Notes under the pieces: generated by a model
Seen by the model: the letters and a program-made list of their open reading frames with translations, nothing else
What the model was told of the DNA's origin: nothing
The model's database searches: none
Translations under genes and position numbers: made by a program
From: Brachycybe producta
Lineage: Eukaryota > Arthropoda > Diplopoda > Playtdesmida > Andrognathidae
Assembly (NCBI GenBank): GCA_036925085.1
Contig: JAUPFP010000074.1
Span: forward strand, 125,001 to 189,000
DNA length: 64,000 nucleotides
Direction: 5' to 3'
Part shown: one piece after another, positions 12,261 to 22,496 of the stretch
How positions within the stretch are numbered: position 1 is the stretch's first letter
Layout of the letters: every line of letters starts with the position of its first letter

Positions 12261-12278
12261 TGGTGGAGGCGCCGGGTA
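12261..12278 (+). other. primer-binding site, tRNA-Ala-like
   Basis: TGGTGGAGGCGCCGGG starts two bases after the LTR. It is complementary, with one mismatch, to the 3' end of animal tRNA-Ala (CCCGGCACCTCCA plus CCA, from general knowledge). The same site follows the LTRs of B and C, and a variant follows that of D. Confidence 0.7.
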
Positions 12279-12830
12279 CCTGTACCCCGCCTCTCGCACG
12301 GTATTTTACAGTGTATTCGACCGTTTAGTCGGTCGAATCACCGTGTGGTGCGAGTACGCCACTGGGCGCGGACTTTGGTCCGTGGGACAGCGGCGGAAAC
12401 CACCGTTTCACCATTGATTTACCGTTGGATACCGTGGGGAACGGACTCTGGTCCGTTGTACCGTGGTTTACGGTAAATCTACCGTCAGTAACCGTGGGGC
12501 ACGGACTACGGTCCGTGGTACCGTGGTTTTCGGTAAGTTACGGTATTTTACCGCAAGTACACCGTGGTGGACGGACTTTTGTCCGTTGGTCCGCGGTAGA
12601 AAGTGGTAAAAGGTCTTTTACCGTGAAGTACACCGTGGGAAACGGACTTTTGTCCGTTAGACCGCGGTAGAAACCGGTAAAGTTAAACTCTGACCGTACT
12701 TTACAGTGGGACACGGACTTTTGTCCGTGATACCGCGGTTTTGCACGGTTCCATCCGTTCGTTACGGTATTTGACGGACTTTTGTCTGTGAGATTGCCGT
12801 TTTCGACGGTGGAAACCCGATATCTGGTGG
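12279..12830 (+). promoter_or_regulatory. element A leader: array of GGAC-NNNN-GTCC hairpins
   Basis: Seven short palindromes of the form ACGGAC-4 nt-GTCCGT lie at about 12,368, 12,442, 12,496, 12,570, 12,645, 12,715 and 12,774 in a 55-75 bp repeated unit that also carries TACCGTGG and CGGTAAA words. The four central bases vary (TTTG, TCTG, TACG, TTTT) while the stem is kept. The position between the primer site and gag is where LTR elements carry packaging and dimerisation signals. That role is inferred. Confidence 0.75.
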
Positions 12831-14680
12831 ATTTGTCCAGATTTTACCGTTCGTTTACGGTGAAAAATGGAGCCAGCCCCAAAAGTACCGACGGGAGGTC
12901 GGGAACTTGGAGCAGATGCGGGGTTAGAGTTACGCGGCCGCGTAGTCGACCATCCCCTTCGGTGGCGGAAGGCGGGGACCCTCTGGAGACGGAGGGGCCC
13001 AGCGGTAGCGTAGGCGGGGATCTCCCGGAGGAATGGGTCACGGTGCGGAAACGCCGCCATGACATCTGTCCGGGAGAATACCCGTTAGAAGACAGTGAGT
13101 CTGAAGGTGATCTCACCGGGGAGGACGATCGGCCACGGCCGATTGTCCAAGTTTCCACCGTCGCTCGTCCGGTTGGACGTGGCGACCTTCCCCGTAGGGA
13201 TATGGTGGAAATCCCGGACGAGACTGCACGTGAGGGCCGGGCCTTCTTGGCCGGGCCGGACGAGACTGCACGTGAGGGCCGGGCCTTATTGGCCGGGCTA
13301 TCCGAGCAGCAACTCGTTGAGATTGCTTACGGGATAGATGTCCTTCGGTTGGAAGGACGACTGTCCCGGTCATCGGTTGAGCCGAGGGTGGCACCTCGGT
13401 TTTCACTGTCGCCCGTGCGGGAAGGCCTACGGGGAGAGGAACCACCGGTACTTCCCCGGTTGGTACCTACACGGGTAGCACCCAGGCCGTCTCCTCGGGG
13501 ATTTCCCCGGGGAGCTCCTGCGGTGCCCAGACAGCAGCCGAGGGTTCAGATGATGATCCCCTCGGAAGCTGAGTCTGTGTCTGACGTTTCGGGGAACCGG
13601 AGCAGGCAGCCTCGCAGGGTTAGCGCCGCTGCTTGGACGCCTGCTCCAGCGGTTCCAGCGGAGGTTCAGGCGTTCGGGTTCTTTAACCCGGTCCACTCTT
13701 TTGCTCGTTATGACGGCAGAGAGGACTTGACGTCTTTTCTCCGCAAGTTCGAAGCGAAAGCCAGAGCTCAGCGCTGGACGGACGAGTCCCGATGCAGTTT
13801 CTTTACGTTTCTGCTGGACGGTCCGGCGGAAGAGTATTACGCAACGTTGGTGGACACTCTTCCAGACCTGACCTGGACTGAGCTGAAGGATGCTATGCAT
13901 AGCCGCTTCAGCACAAGTAACCAGGCTCGCCTCTGTTTCGGCGAATTCGAATCAATGAAACAGGGGGCTACCGAGTCTGTGCAGGCATTCTACTGGCGGT
14001 TCTTGGAACTGTCCGACCGAGTGTATCCGGGCGAAGACGAGAGCTGTAGGCTCATTCGCTTCAAACGGAAACTCCAGACGGCCATCACTGATCAGTTGAT
14101 CGGTTGCAAGGCCGGTACGGTGGAGGCATATGCCCGAAAGGCACGGCTGGTAGAGGCCGATTTGCTTCTAGTAGGTAAATTACCTACCCGTACAAGAGGG
14201 GTTCCTCAGGACCGGGCTAACGCTCCGTCCTCCGGAACCACGGCTAGCTCTGGGAGCTCTGCCAAGGCTTCATCTTTGAGCCAAACGGGTGCGAAGGCTG
14301 CTGCACCGTCCAAGTCGGACAAAGCAGGAGCCAAGACCGGAGGCAAGAAGAAGACGGCAGGCTCTGGCGGAGGTCAGCCGGCGGCAACGCCTCGAGGTAC
14401 GGACCGTACGGGAGATTCACTCGTGCGACTAGGTCCTTGTTTCGGGTGTAACCAGATGGGTCACCTGAAGAAGGATTGTCCGAAGGCTGCGGCCAAAGGA
14501 CAGGTCGCCAGAGTGGTACCTGACGAGAGTCAGAGCCTCCAGCCAACCGCTGGCGTTGTGCCAGTCTGGCTGGAGGGTCGTAAGTACCTGGCCACCGTTC
14601 ACGATGGCCAGTTCTACTATCGACTCGTGGAGGACGAGGAGAGATCCTCGTTAAACCGCCACCGGTCACCACCGAACTGA
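12782..14680 (+). CDS. gag: Gag polyprotein, element A
   Basis: Structural protein that forms the intracellular particle and binds the genomic RNA. The N-terminal ~250 residues are acidic, Pro- and Arg-rich and probably disordered. A retrotransposon Gag capsid core follows (about residues 295-420: RYDGREDLTSFLRKFEAKAR, LLDGPAEEYY, ELSDRV), then a Ser/Ala/Lys linker and a CCHC zinc knuckle (CFGCNQMGHLKKDC, near 14,440-14,480). The start is uncertain. The frame has no ATG before 13,202; at the position of B's ATG, A has ACG; an ATG at 12,867 in another frame runs only a short way. A 14-codon tandem duplication (PDETAREGRAFLAG) at 13,215-13,298 is absent from B. The stop at 14,678-14,680 is followed by pol in the -1 frame. 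Confidence 0.85.
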   Translation: MSVRLPFSTVETRYLVDLSRFYRSFTVKNGASPKSTDGRSGTWSRCGVRVTRPRSRPSPSVAEGGDPLETEGPSGSVGGDLPEEWVTVRKRRHDICPGEYPLEDSESEGDLTGEDDRPRPIVQVSTVARPVGRGDLPRRDMVEIPDETAREGRAFLAGPDETAREGRALLAGLSEQQLVEIAYGIDVLRLEGRLSRSSVEPRVAPRFSLSPVREGLRGEEPPVLPRLVPTRVAPRPSPRGFPRGAPAVPRQQPRVQMMIPSEAESVSDVSGNRSRQPRRVSAAAWTPAPAVPAEVQAFGFFNPVHSFARYDGREDLTSFLRKFEAKARAQRWTDESRCSFFTFLLDGPAEEYYATLVDTLPDLTWTELKDAMHSRFSTSNQARLCFGEFESMKQGATESVQAFYWRFLELSDRVYPGEDESCRLIRFKRKLQTAITDQLIGCKAGTVEAYARKARLVEADLLLVGKLPTRTRGVPQDRANAPSSGTTASSGSSAKASSLSQTGAKAAAPSKSDKAGAKTGGKKKTAGSGGGQPAATPRGTDRTGDSLVRLGPCFGCNQMGHLKKDCPKAAAKGQVARVVPDESQSLQPTAGVVPVWLEGRKYLATVHDGQFYYRLVEDEERSSLNRHRSPPN

Positions 14681-14685
14681 GTGGT

Positions 14686-15655
14686 GTGCGACCGGTAAAG
14701 CTTCAAAGCTCAGGTGCCTGTCACGGCCTGAGCTCTGAACGAGGGACGTACCTCCGGGCGGTCTCCAAATATGTGGATGTCCTGCGGAAGGCAGGGGTGC
14801 CTCTGGCGAGGTCTGCGGACCCGGAAATTACCCAGTGGGTATTTCCATCGCCATGCTCCACATTGGAGGCCGTGTGCAGCCAGCTGGATCGCTGGTTTGC
14901 CCCCTCACCCTACATGCCTAGTGGTGAGGTGCTGGATCGTGCGCTCATCGAGCAGGCGGGAGGAGTTGGTGTGCCCATACCTCCTGTTGTGCCTGGGGAG
15001 TCTCTAGTTTGTGAGACTGTTCCCCAGTCTTCTGCACGTCTGGGATTCTGGACGGGAGGCAGAAGATCGATGGTGGGAGCCCGCGGGTTCCCATCCCTAA
15101 GCTTCAGAGCCGGGCCTACGACGTAGGTTCACCGAGGGTGTGGGTGTCGATAGGCGATCGTCTGATGGAGATGATCGTAGACACCGGGGCCGATGTGTCG
15201 GTCCTAAGCATTACGGCGGCACGAGTGATGGAGTTGCCTATAGAGGAACTGGCGGTTCCTTCATTCCTTCTGGGAATGGGTGGGCACTCCATCGAGGTAG
15301 TAGGGGTCACTAATGTGGAATTGACCATCCACAAGAAAACCGTCAAGGTGCCTCTCCTTTTGGTGAAAGGAGGGCGAAGCGTTATTGGGCGTTGATCACG
15401 CCTCACGCTTCGGCTTGATGGTTGATATCGTGCACCGGAAGGTTTACTTCCGGGAGGATGTCTGGACGGCTCATCCAGACGCCCTCCAAGATGCATTCAC
15501 CGATCGAGCGCTTGCAGAACCTAGGGAGGTGGAAGCAATTCCATCGCCGATACCAGGGGCTTTGCCTCAGGGACGGCAACTCCCAGTGGATCCGCCTGCA
15601 CTCGAGCAGGTTGACGGGTGGGTGAACATTGTTTCACCAGAGCTGCCCGAGACCA
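14686..15655 (+). pseudogene. pol: Pol N-terminus and protease, element A (broken)
   Basis: The first part is a ~130-residue region of unknown function conserved in B and D (LRKAGVPLARSADPEI). An aspartic protease follows (active-site IVDTGADVSVLS near 15,175-15,210), which would cut Gag and Pol. Two deletions relative to B, about 22 bp near 15,045 and 2 bp near 15,370, shift the frame. The sequence then leaves the gypsy element at 15,655, before RT. No ATG is seen at the start; entry from gag by a -1 shift is possible. Confidence 0.85.
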
Positions 15656-15988
15656 GAACTTCAACTTCAACTTCAACTTCAACTTCAACTTCAACTTCAA
15701 CTTCAACTTCAACTTCAACTTCAACTTCAACTTCAACTTCAACTTCAACTTCAACTTCAACTTCAACTTCAACTTCAACTTCAACTTCAACTTCAACTTC
15801 AACTTCAACTTCAACTTCAACTTCAACTTCAACTTCAACTTCAACTTCAACTTCAACTTCAACTTCAACTTCAACTTCAACTTCAACTTCAACTTCAACT
15901 TCAACTTCAACTTCAACTTCAACTTCAACTTCAACTTCAACTTCAACTTCAACTTCAACTTCAACTTCAACTTCAACTTTAACTTCAA
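15656..15988 (+). repeat. (TTCAAC)n microsatellite
   Basis: About 55 nearly perfect hexamers. They replace the continuation of element A's pol. With no stop in most frames it creates artificial Thr-Ser, Asn-Phe, Gln-Leu, Lys-Leu and Glu-Val repeat ORFs on both strands. Confidence 0.98.
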
Positions 15989-15990
15989 CT

Positions 15991-16044
<54 letters not shown>
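15989..16044 (+). repeat. (TAA)n microsatellite
   Basis: About 17 TAA/AAT triplets between the hexamer array and the 5'-truncated LINE. The LINE's own 3' tail at 18,406-18,428 is an (ATT)n run. Confidence 0.95.
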
Positions 16045-18430
16045 GGTTCTAACCTACTCTCATTGTTACTAGTTAACAATGACTTCAGTGTCGATTCTGT
16101 TGTGGGTGGAGCCCCTTTTTGTAATAGTGATGTTCCTCCACATATTGCAGTCTACTTTAGGGTTTTTGGATATCATCATCAAATAATACCTCAGAAGACA
16201 TCTAGAAGATTGGATGAGAGTGCGTTGTTGAACATTTATCAATCTCTATGTGTTACTGATTGGAGCCCTGTTACTACATCAAGTAATCCAGAATTTATGT
16301 GGTCTTTTTTTAAAGGTGTAATCAATAACTTGATGGATGTTTTTGCACCTTTATATGTACCTTGTTCTATTTTTAAGTTCCCGATTGTTATAAGAAAAGC
16401 CTTTAATACTAAAAAGAAATACTGGGCTATGTGCAAAGATTTTCCAACTGTAGATAATCTTACTATATATAGGCAACAACATAAGAAATGTATTCAGTTG
16501 GTTCAGAATTTTCATAGGGCAAATGAACTTTCAATTATAGAAAGTGGTAGTATGAATTTGTTTTATTCTTATGCTAAAAATAAACTAGGCAATGCAAAGG
16601 TAAATCAGGTACCTCCAATTAAAAATAATGAAGGAAAGATCTGTACAAATAATTTTGAAAAACCTAATGTTTTAAACGACTATTTTTACCATGAATTTCG
16701 TTCACATAACAATTCTAGTTTGCCATCAAATAATGTTGATAATAGACCTGAGTATGAAGTTCTGGATATCTTTAACCCAGAGGTTGTATTAAAAGAATTG
16801 CGTTCTCTTCACAAATCTGTATCGTCAGGTCCTGATATGATTCCGAGTAAATTATTACTTTTTTGTGCAGAGCAGTTGTGTACTCCCTTATATATATTTA
16901 AAATCAGTATGTTGAAAGGTGTCCTTCCTATGGACTGGAAGACTGCTAATGTTACTCCCATTTTTAAATCTGGAGACAAATCGGTACCTAATAATTATAG
17001 GCCGATTTCAATTACTAGCCTGTGTGGGAAGGTAATGGAGAAGATTATTGTGGCTCATATGTTTAAAGTTATATTTAGTAACAACCTGATGTCTGAAGTG
17101 CAGTTTGGTTTTATACTAAGACGATCTACTACAACCCAATTATTACATAGTACTGAGTTTATAACTCAAATGAATGATGACCAACATAGTGTCAATATAG
17201 TTTATTTTGACTTTGTTAAAGCTTTTGACAGAGTTAATCATAATATACTGTTAATGAAGCTCAAAAATTGGAATTTTGATTATTTTATTATTAATTGGAT
17301 AAAGGGTTACCTCCTAGGCAGAAAGCAACGAGTAAAGTTACAGGAAGCCTATTCAGGCTGGGTAGATGTGCCAAGTGGGGTTCCACAGGGAAGTATTCTA
17401 GGCCCCTTATTGTTTGGTATTTTCATTAATGACTTGTCACATGCAAGTACTGAGGTCCAAAAGTTTATTTATGCAGATGATACTAAATTCTTGAGTATAC
17501 ATAATTGTTACCTACAAGAGGCCATAAATAGCTTGATAGATTGGTCCAAACTAAATGACATGGAACTTGGTATACCAAAGTGTGTTGCCCTTAAGGTGGG
17601 AAAGGCTGCTCTCCAGTCCTCCTTTTTTATTGAGAATAATGAATTGTTGAACAAATCACAGGTGAAAGACTTGGGTGTTATTTTTGATAGTAAGTTTAAC
17701 TTTTCAGCCCACTGTAAGGAGATTACCAGTAAAGCTGCTCGGAGGTAGTGGCTATTGAATAAGATTTTTGTATGTAGCCCTGTGGGTGTTAAAACTTATG
17801 CATTTAAGGTATATGTCCGGCCAATTTTAGAATACTCCTCACCAGTTTGGTCTCCTATTAATAAGGGGGATTCTGATTTAATTGAGAGTGTTCAACGTAA
17901 ATTCTCTAAAAGTATTGTGGAATGTAATACATTGACATATGAACAACGTCTTCGGTTATTAGATCTGAAAACACTTAGAGAAAGACGTCTAGTGGCTGAT
18001 TTAGTTCTTTTTTACAGGTTAGTTACTGGTCAAGTTCATTGCACTTCGGGTTTTTTAAATAACTTAATTCCACTTGATACTGTTACCAGGGGTCATTCAA
18101 AAAGATTCACATTACTTTCTCAGAAATCTAATCGCAGACGTCATAACTTTTTGAATAGATGTATTCCTATATGGAATAATCTTCCTGAATATGTTGTTAT
18201 GTCATCTTCTTGTAAGACTTTTCGGGTTCATTTGTATAGTATGAATATTTTTAGTTGGTGCGTGACAAAACATTTAATAGTGTGAGATATATCTTTTTTT
18301 ATTATTATAAACTCACTTGTATGCTCCTTTTTATTTTTATTTTACGTTTTGACTTTGCACTTTTGTTAGATGTTGTAAATGCAACCTTTAAGTGGCACAA
18401 TAAAAGAATTATTATTATTATTATTATAAA
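16045..18430 (+). mobile_element. 5'-truncated non-LTR retrotransposon (CR1/Jockey type)
   Basis: Contains the RT region and C-terminus of a LINE ORF2 and a short 3' UTR ending in an (ATT)n tail, AAGAATTATTATTATTATTA. The endonuclease domain is missing, which is typical 5' truncation. The AT-rich coding sequence contrasts with the GC-rich gypsy DNA upstream. Confidence 0.85.
16051..18285 (+). pseudogene. LINE ORF2: reverse transcriptase
   Basis: The product would copy LINE RNA at a nicked target. The order of motifs is pre-RT segment; finger motif ANVTPIFKSGDKSVPNNYRP (near 16,945-17,005); QFGF (17,101); YFDFVKAFDRVNH (17,200-17,240); SGVPQGSILGPLLF (17,372-17,415); catalytic YADD (17,469-17,480); and the thumb with LGVIFDSKF. 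One in-frame TAG (17,746-17,748) separates the thumb from a C-terminal part (17,755-18,285) with RPILEYSSPVW and IPIWNNLP, as in CR1/Jockey-type proteins. Upstream the frame is accidentally open through the microsatellites into element A's pol, giving a 787-codon chimeric ORF. Confidence 0.85.
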
Positions 18431-19949
18431 ACATATAGAGAAACTTTGAAAATAAGGGTTTGCTATACATATCAATAGATGTAATGATTTATTTTTTAGT
18501 GTTCTGCTTCTATCTATCTTAATATAGTTGATTTTAATTATGTAATCACTTTATAATACGGTCTTAAACCAATCCTAAATTTTAAAATAAAATGTTATGA
18601 ACTAAATTTACATGGCTTATTTCAAATTACAGGAAAAAGTCTGCAATTATTTGTCTAGAAAATGTCTACAATTTGATTGACGTGTAATTCTGCGTTTATT
18701 TTTAATAATTATATTTTTTCCATTTTCTTTATTTTTAACCATATTTTATACTTAAGATTACTAAATTTTTTAATATACATAATTACTTTAATTTTTTTAA
18801 TAATTGTTTTAGAATAATTGTAAAACTAAAATCTAAATATTTTCTGTGACTGATTTATTTCAAAATTTTTGTTTAAAAAAGATAATATAATTAAACTTAT
18901 TTAATAAAAGTCTAAATATCTAAATTAATTAAAATCTAAATTAGTTTTTTTTTAACTATTTGATTTATTTCAATATTAATTTTTTTAAAATAATATAATT
19001 ATAATTATTTATTTGAATGTTCTGTTGGAATACATGACCCCATGTAAAGAAATGGGCAAAAAGTAGGGCCTCCCAAAAGAGGGCGCGCAAAACGACGTTA
19101 TAAGTGGGAGAGAAAAAGATTAGATATAGACTCCAGCTTATAAGGGGCGAAGTCTATAATCCTCTTATCTATTAACCTTGCTACACACCAACATGAAAAA
19201 TCATAAGTGTTAATCCAATATTCATCTGTTAGATCAGTCCCCGATTATTTATTTAACTACATTTCACTATACTTTATGAGAAACTTAGAAACAGCTTACA
19301 GATATATCAAAATCTATCTAATTTTCCAGGTTAACCTTCCAGTTTTACAGCAACTTTCCGAATAACTCGTCAAAATAGTCTCTGTTCCGACTTTTCCGCC
19401 GTTCATTCCTTTAGTGCTTTGTTCCGCCGTTCATTCCTTTAGTGCCTTGTTCCGACTGTTCATCATAGTGCGCACCTTAAACACGCAACAGTACGCCTCA
19501 TCAAATTATTTACATCGCCATACCTTCGATTTCTTTAACTACAGTCTATATCACATTATAGTATTATACTCATACCAGAGATGTGCATACACTTCCAATT
19601 AAAACAGAACGTTGAAAGTAACCAAGGACCGTAAATATGTCTATTCTATAAACCGTGCATAGTAACAGAATTAAGCACAAACTTACCTATAACTTAAAAA
19701 GTCGCCGACATCTCTCACGCACAGAATAAAAATACAGAAACACAGCACAATTTGCATAAAGCGAACTACCATATAGCGTCCTACTTGTGACAGAATATTT
19801 CTGCGCATGTGCGGCGCCGCCTAAGAATATTAGTCGCTATTCTGTGGCGTAGCCCAGACAGTGTGACAAGGTTTGCTCCTAACTTTTCTGCTAATTGAAA
19901 AGTTAGGCCAAAAAACGGTGTTAGTAACTTCAATCGAGGGTTAGAGCTC
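18431..19949. other. AT-rich DNA, no gene recognised
   Basis: 18,470-19,020 is extremely AT-rich. 19,020-19,950 is mixed, with a short duplication of TTCCGCCGTTCATTCCTTTAG near 19,395-19,442. No domain on either strand. Confidence 0.5.
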
Positions 19950-20330
19950 TAGGGTAGACCTGTGCGCCGTAGCATATTGATCGGCGGGCGAGGGTAATTA
20001 CGAGCAGCGGCGGCGGCGACTACCGGCGTCTGGAATTGAACATATGATTACATATCGAACAAATATATCGATTTATCGATATATTGAATGTGGTAATTAT
20101 CGATATAAATTAAAATCGATAAATATCGAATATGGTATCATTTCATTCCTATGGCAGTTTTTGAAACAAAACCAACCAAAACAAATTTGAATTCGGCGGC
20201 CGCCAGTCAAACACTGGCGGCGAGTGGCGGCGGGTTTTTAAAAAAAAGTACAAGTGGCGAGCGGCGGCGTTTCTAGCTTCAAAAACACCGGCGGCGGCGG
20301 TTTCGCTCGGCGGCGCACAGGTCTACTCTA
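19950..20330. mobile_element. MITE-like element with inverted ends
   Basis: The left end GGGTAGACCTGTGCGCCG is answered at the right by the reverse complement of GAGTAGACCTGTGCGCCG. Inside are CGG-rich blocks in opposite orientation and an AT palindrome of ATCGAT words (20,040-20,130). Flanks share GCTCTA only partly, so the 8-bp duplication expected of hAT elements is not clear. Non-autonomous, no ORF. Confidence 0.65.
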
Positions 20331-21259
20331 GGGGGCTCTAAGGCCTTGTGTCAATATAAAGCAATTTACCTGCTCCCTATTAATTGTAAAGTTCTTCTCC
20401 TTACTACCGGTCATGTTTCCAGGAAATCGTCTGCTACGTTTGAACAGACAGTTTCAGCAGACGACTTTTCCTTCCAAATAGCTTCAGAGGAAGCCCCGAA
20501 CTGCTAGTGTTCCTTACACTACAAACACCACTTACAAATCCAGGGGACGGGGAACCGGCTGTCGACTTCCTTTCATCGCAGCCACGTTATCTACCAAATC
20601 TATCCGTTATCAATGGGGTTAAATAAACAGAACAAAGACACGTGGGTTCAATTGAATGTTTATTTGCAACCTCGAGTATAGGATGTTACACTTTTCTATT
20701 TTACTCGTAATGCAATCAATCTGAGCCGGATACATTGATATCAATACAAAACTCTCAAAGATGCCCTCCGATTACTTATTGCATGAATTGTAACACAGTC
20801 AGTTTACTTAAGCTGTGAATCGTAACGTCACAGTCATATGCTAGGCCCATTTTGGTTCTTTCGTTGTCGTCTCCGTTTCATCTGCTGTATTTATCTGACG
20901 GTCCAATGATCCCTTGTCAGTAGCCCATCTGCACTTCTTTGGCAGTTGCATTCCTCTGACTTCTAGAACACCCAAAGACCTTGTGTGTAGCTGTTCATAA
21001 GCTCCGGCCACTTCTAACTAAATACAGGGCACTCAGTCATATGAGTGGAATCAATTACTGGTGTGTGGCCGGGCCTAGCCACCGGTAACACACATCAGAA
21101 TCAAAACAAAAATCAAACACATGAATGTCCAACTTATATACACATGCAATGCTGCTCATGTGATATAAGTTGACCAATCATTTAACAATATGTAAATGAT
21201 CATAACCTCCCGGGTCACCATGAAGTCTATGGTCACTCCAGGGAATATGTCAAAATCAT
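20331..21259. other. no gene recognised
   Basis: Contains a small hairpin (GTCTGCT...AGCAGAC, 20,427-20,466) and stretches reminiscent of an LTR, but no termini, primer site or ORF that I can defend. Confidence 0.4.
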
Positions 21260-21322
21260 TTTATTGCTATGCTCAACATTGGGCCATTTCACAGGATTAC
21301 TGTGCCAATGTTGAGCTATGGA
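21260..21322 (-). repeat. short interspersed palindromic repeat, copy 2
   Basis: The reverse complement matches 11,528-11,602 (CATAGCTCAACATTGG ... GGCCCAATGTTGAGCATAG). It lies just beyond the broken 3' end of element D. Confidence 0.6.
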
Positions 21323-21329
21323 ACAAAAA

Positions 21330-21911
21330 TTAAAAATATCGAAAGTGTGAATAAAATTGTACTGTTGCAGTCAAAGACCTACCAGGCCTGGGCGACAGCA
21401 TGGGCACACCAACGCTTGAAGCCCTCATAATGCCCATACTAATCGGACCTTCTTCCCCACCATTAGGGAAGAAAGGTGCCACCCAGCTCTCCAGCCAGGC
21501 AAGCACAGCTACCAGGGTGGGGCATGGCTCTGGAAACACCAAACGGGTAATTTCCGGGTCCGCAAACCTAGCCAGAGGCACCCCTGCTTCATGCAGGATA
21601 CCCACGTATCTGGAGACTGCCCAAAGGTACATCCCTTCCTCACTTTGTCGGCTTTGCCGGACACCTGAGTTTTTAAGCGATCCCGGTCGACTGCAGCTCA
21701 GTTCTGCAGTGACCGGTGCCGGTTTGACGAGGGCGCACCATCGTCTCTGGCCACAGGTAGATAGAACATCTGTCCATCAATTACGGTAGACAGATACTCC
21801 CGGCACTGCAGTACCATGGGTGCGAGACCCGGCATGTACTGCATCACCGGACTTTCGCCTAGTGATACTCGAGCAGCCTGTCCTTGGGCAACAGTCTTCG
21901 GACAGTCCTTC
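21330..21911 (-). pseudogene. pol: element D: gag 3' end and Pol N-terminus (fragment)
   Basis: Read on the - strand from 21,911: the second half of a CCHC knuckle (KDCPKTVAQGQAARV), the gag tail ending SSNRHRSLQN, then the pre-protease domain (ILHEAGVPLARFADPEITR). It stops near 21,365 without reaching the protease. The first half of the same knuckle lies at 42,749 on the far side of element C, which shows that C landed inside this gag. The TSD CTTC is at 21,908-21,911. Confidence 0.85.
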
Positions 21912-22496
21912 TGTAACGACCCGACTTGGTCGCTACAATGACCTACAGCAAATTTCCCTAACTTACCGCCGTTGACCCTCCTTGGGACGGGTCGAAGCAC
22001 TGGCCAGCCCTCCTCTTGCACCCGTCCGTGCCACGGGTAGCGCCGATCGGAGGATCCTCCACGCTGCAAGTCGACGGACGAAGACCGCCGAACAAGACGA
22101 GGAATCCACGGTAGATTCCCGATGAATCCTACCGTGGATAAACCGCGCGCGAAGCACCGGCCGACACGATGATGCACATGCCGAAAACAGGACGGTGGTG
22201 GGCGGCAACCCCAGCCGACAACCCCCACCCTCCCCGCGGTAACTTCCCCAGTAATTATGCAAAATAATAAAGGACACGGACACAGTGGTAGAGAGTGAAA
22301 ATAAACAATAATTTATTCACAAGGAATATAAAAACACTCACTGTATAAAGGCAATATCTGCTGGTAATTGTGCCAGCAGAGAGCCAACAAAGAGATGCAA
22401 TTAACGATGAATCTCCTGGCTAATTCAGCCAGGAGAGGATGTTATTAACCTCTCCAACAAACAAAGGTAAAAGATGAATGGTGGCCATCTTGGCCA
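21912..22496 (-). mobile_element. element C 3' LTR, distal 585 bp
   Basis: Ends TGTAACGACC on the + strand. It is interrupted at GGCCA by element B; the remaining 238 bp are at 35,024-35,261. It carries a long inverted repeat (CCACGGTAGATTC ... GAATCCTACCGTGG, about 22,116-22,147) and an AATAAA on the - strand. Confidence 0.92.

Larger units (their letters stand above)
11628..15655 (+). mobile_element. gypsy element A, 5' part
   Basis: A Ty3/gypsy element of the same family as B: truncated 5' LTR (11,628-12,258), primer-binding site, hairpin leader, gag and the first part of pol through the protease. It ends at GAGACCAGAAC, where B continues uninterrupted. In A a hexamer microsatellite and then a LINE follow, and the rest of pol, ORF3 and the 3' LTR are absent. 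Two small deletions in pol make it defective. Confidence 0.9.

Noticed and set aside
15618-16052. Low-complexity ORFs of Asn-Phe, Gln-Leu, Lys-Leu and Glu-Val repeats
   Set aside because: All are translations of the (TTCAAC)n and (TAA)n microsatellites.
20331-21259. A further LTR
   Set aside because: The texture resembles LTR DNA, but I could not find paired TG/CA termini, a primer site, a purine tract or a second copy.
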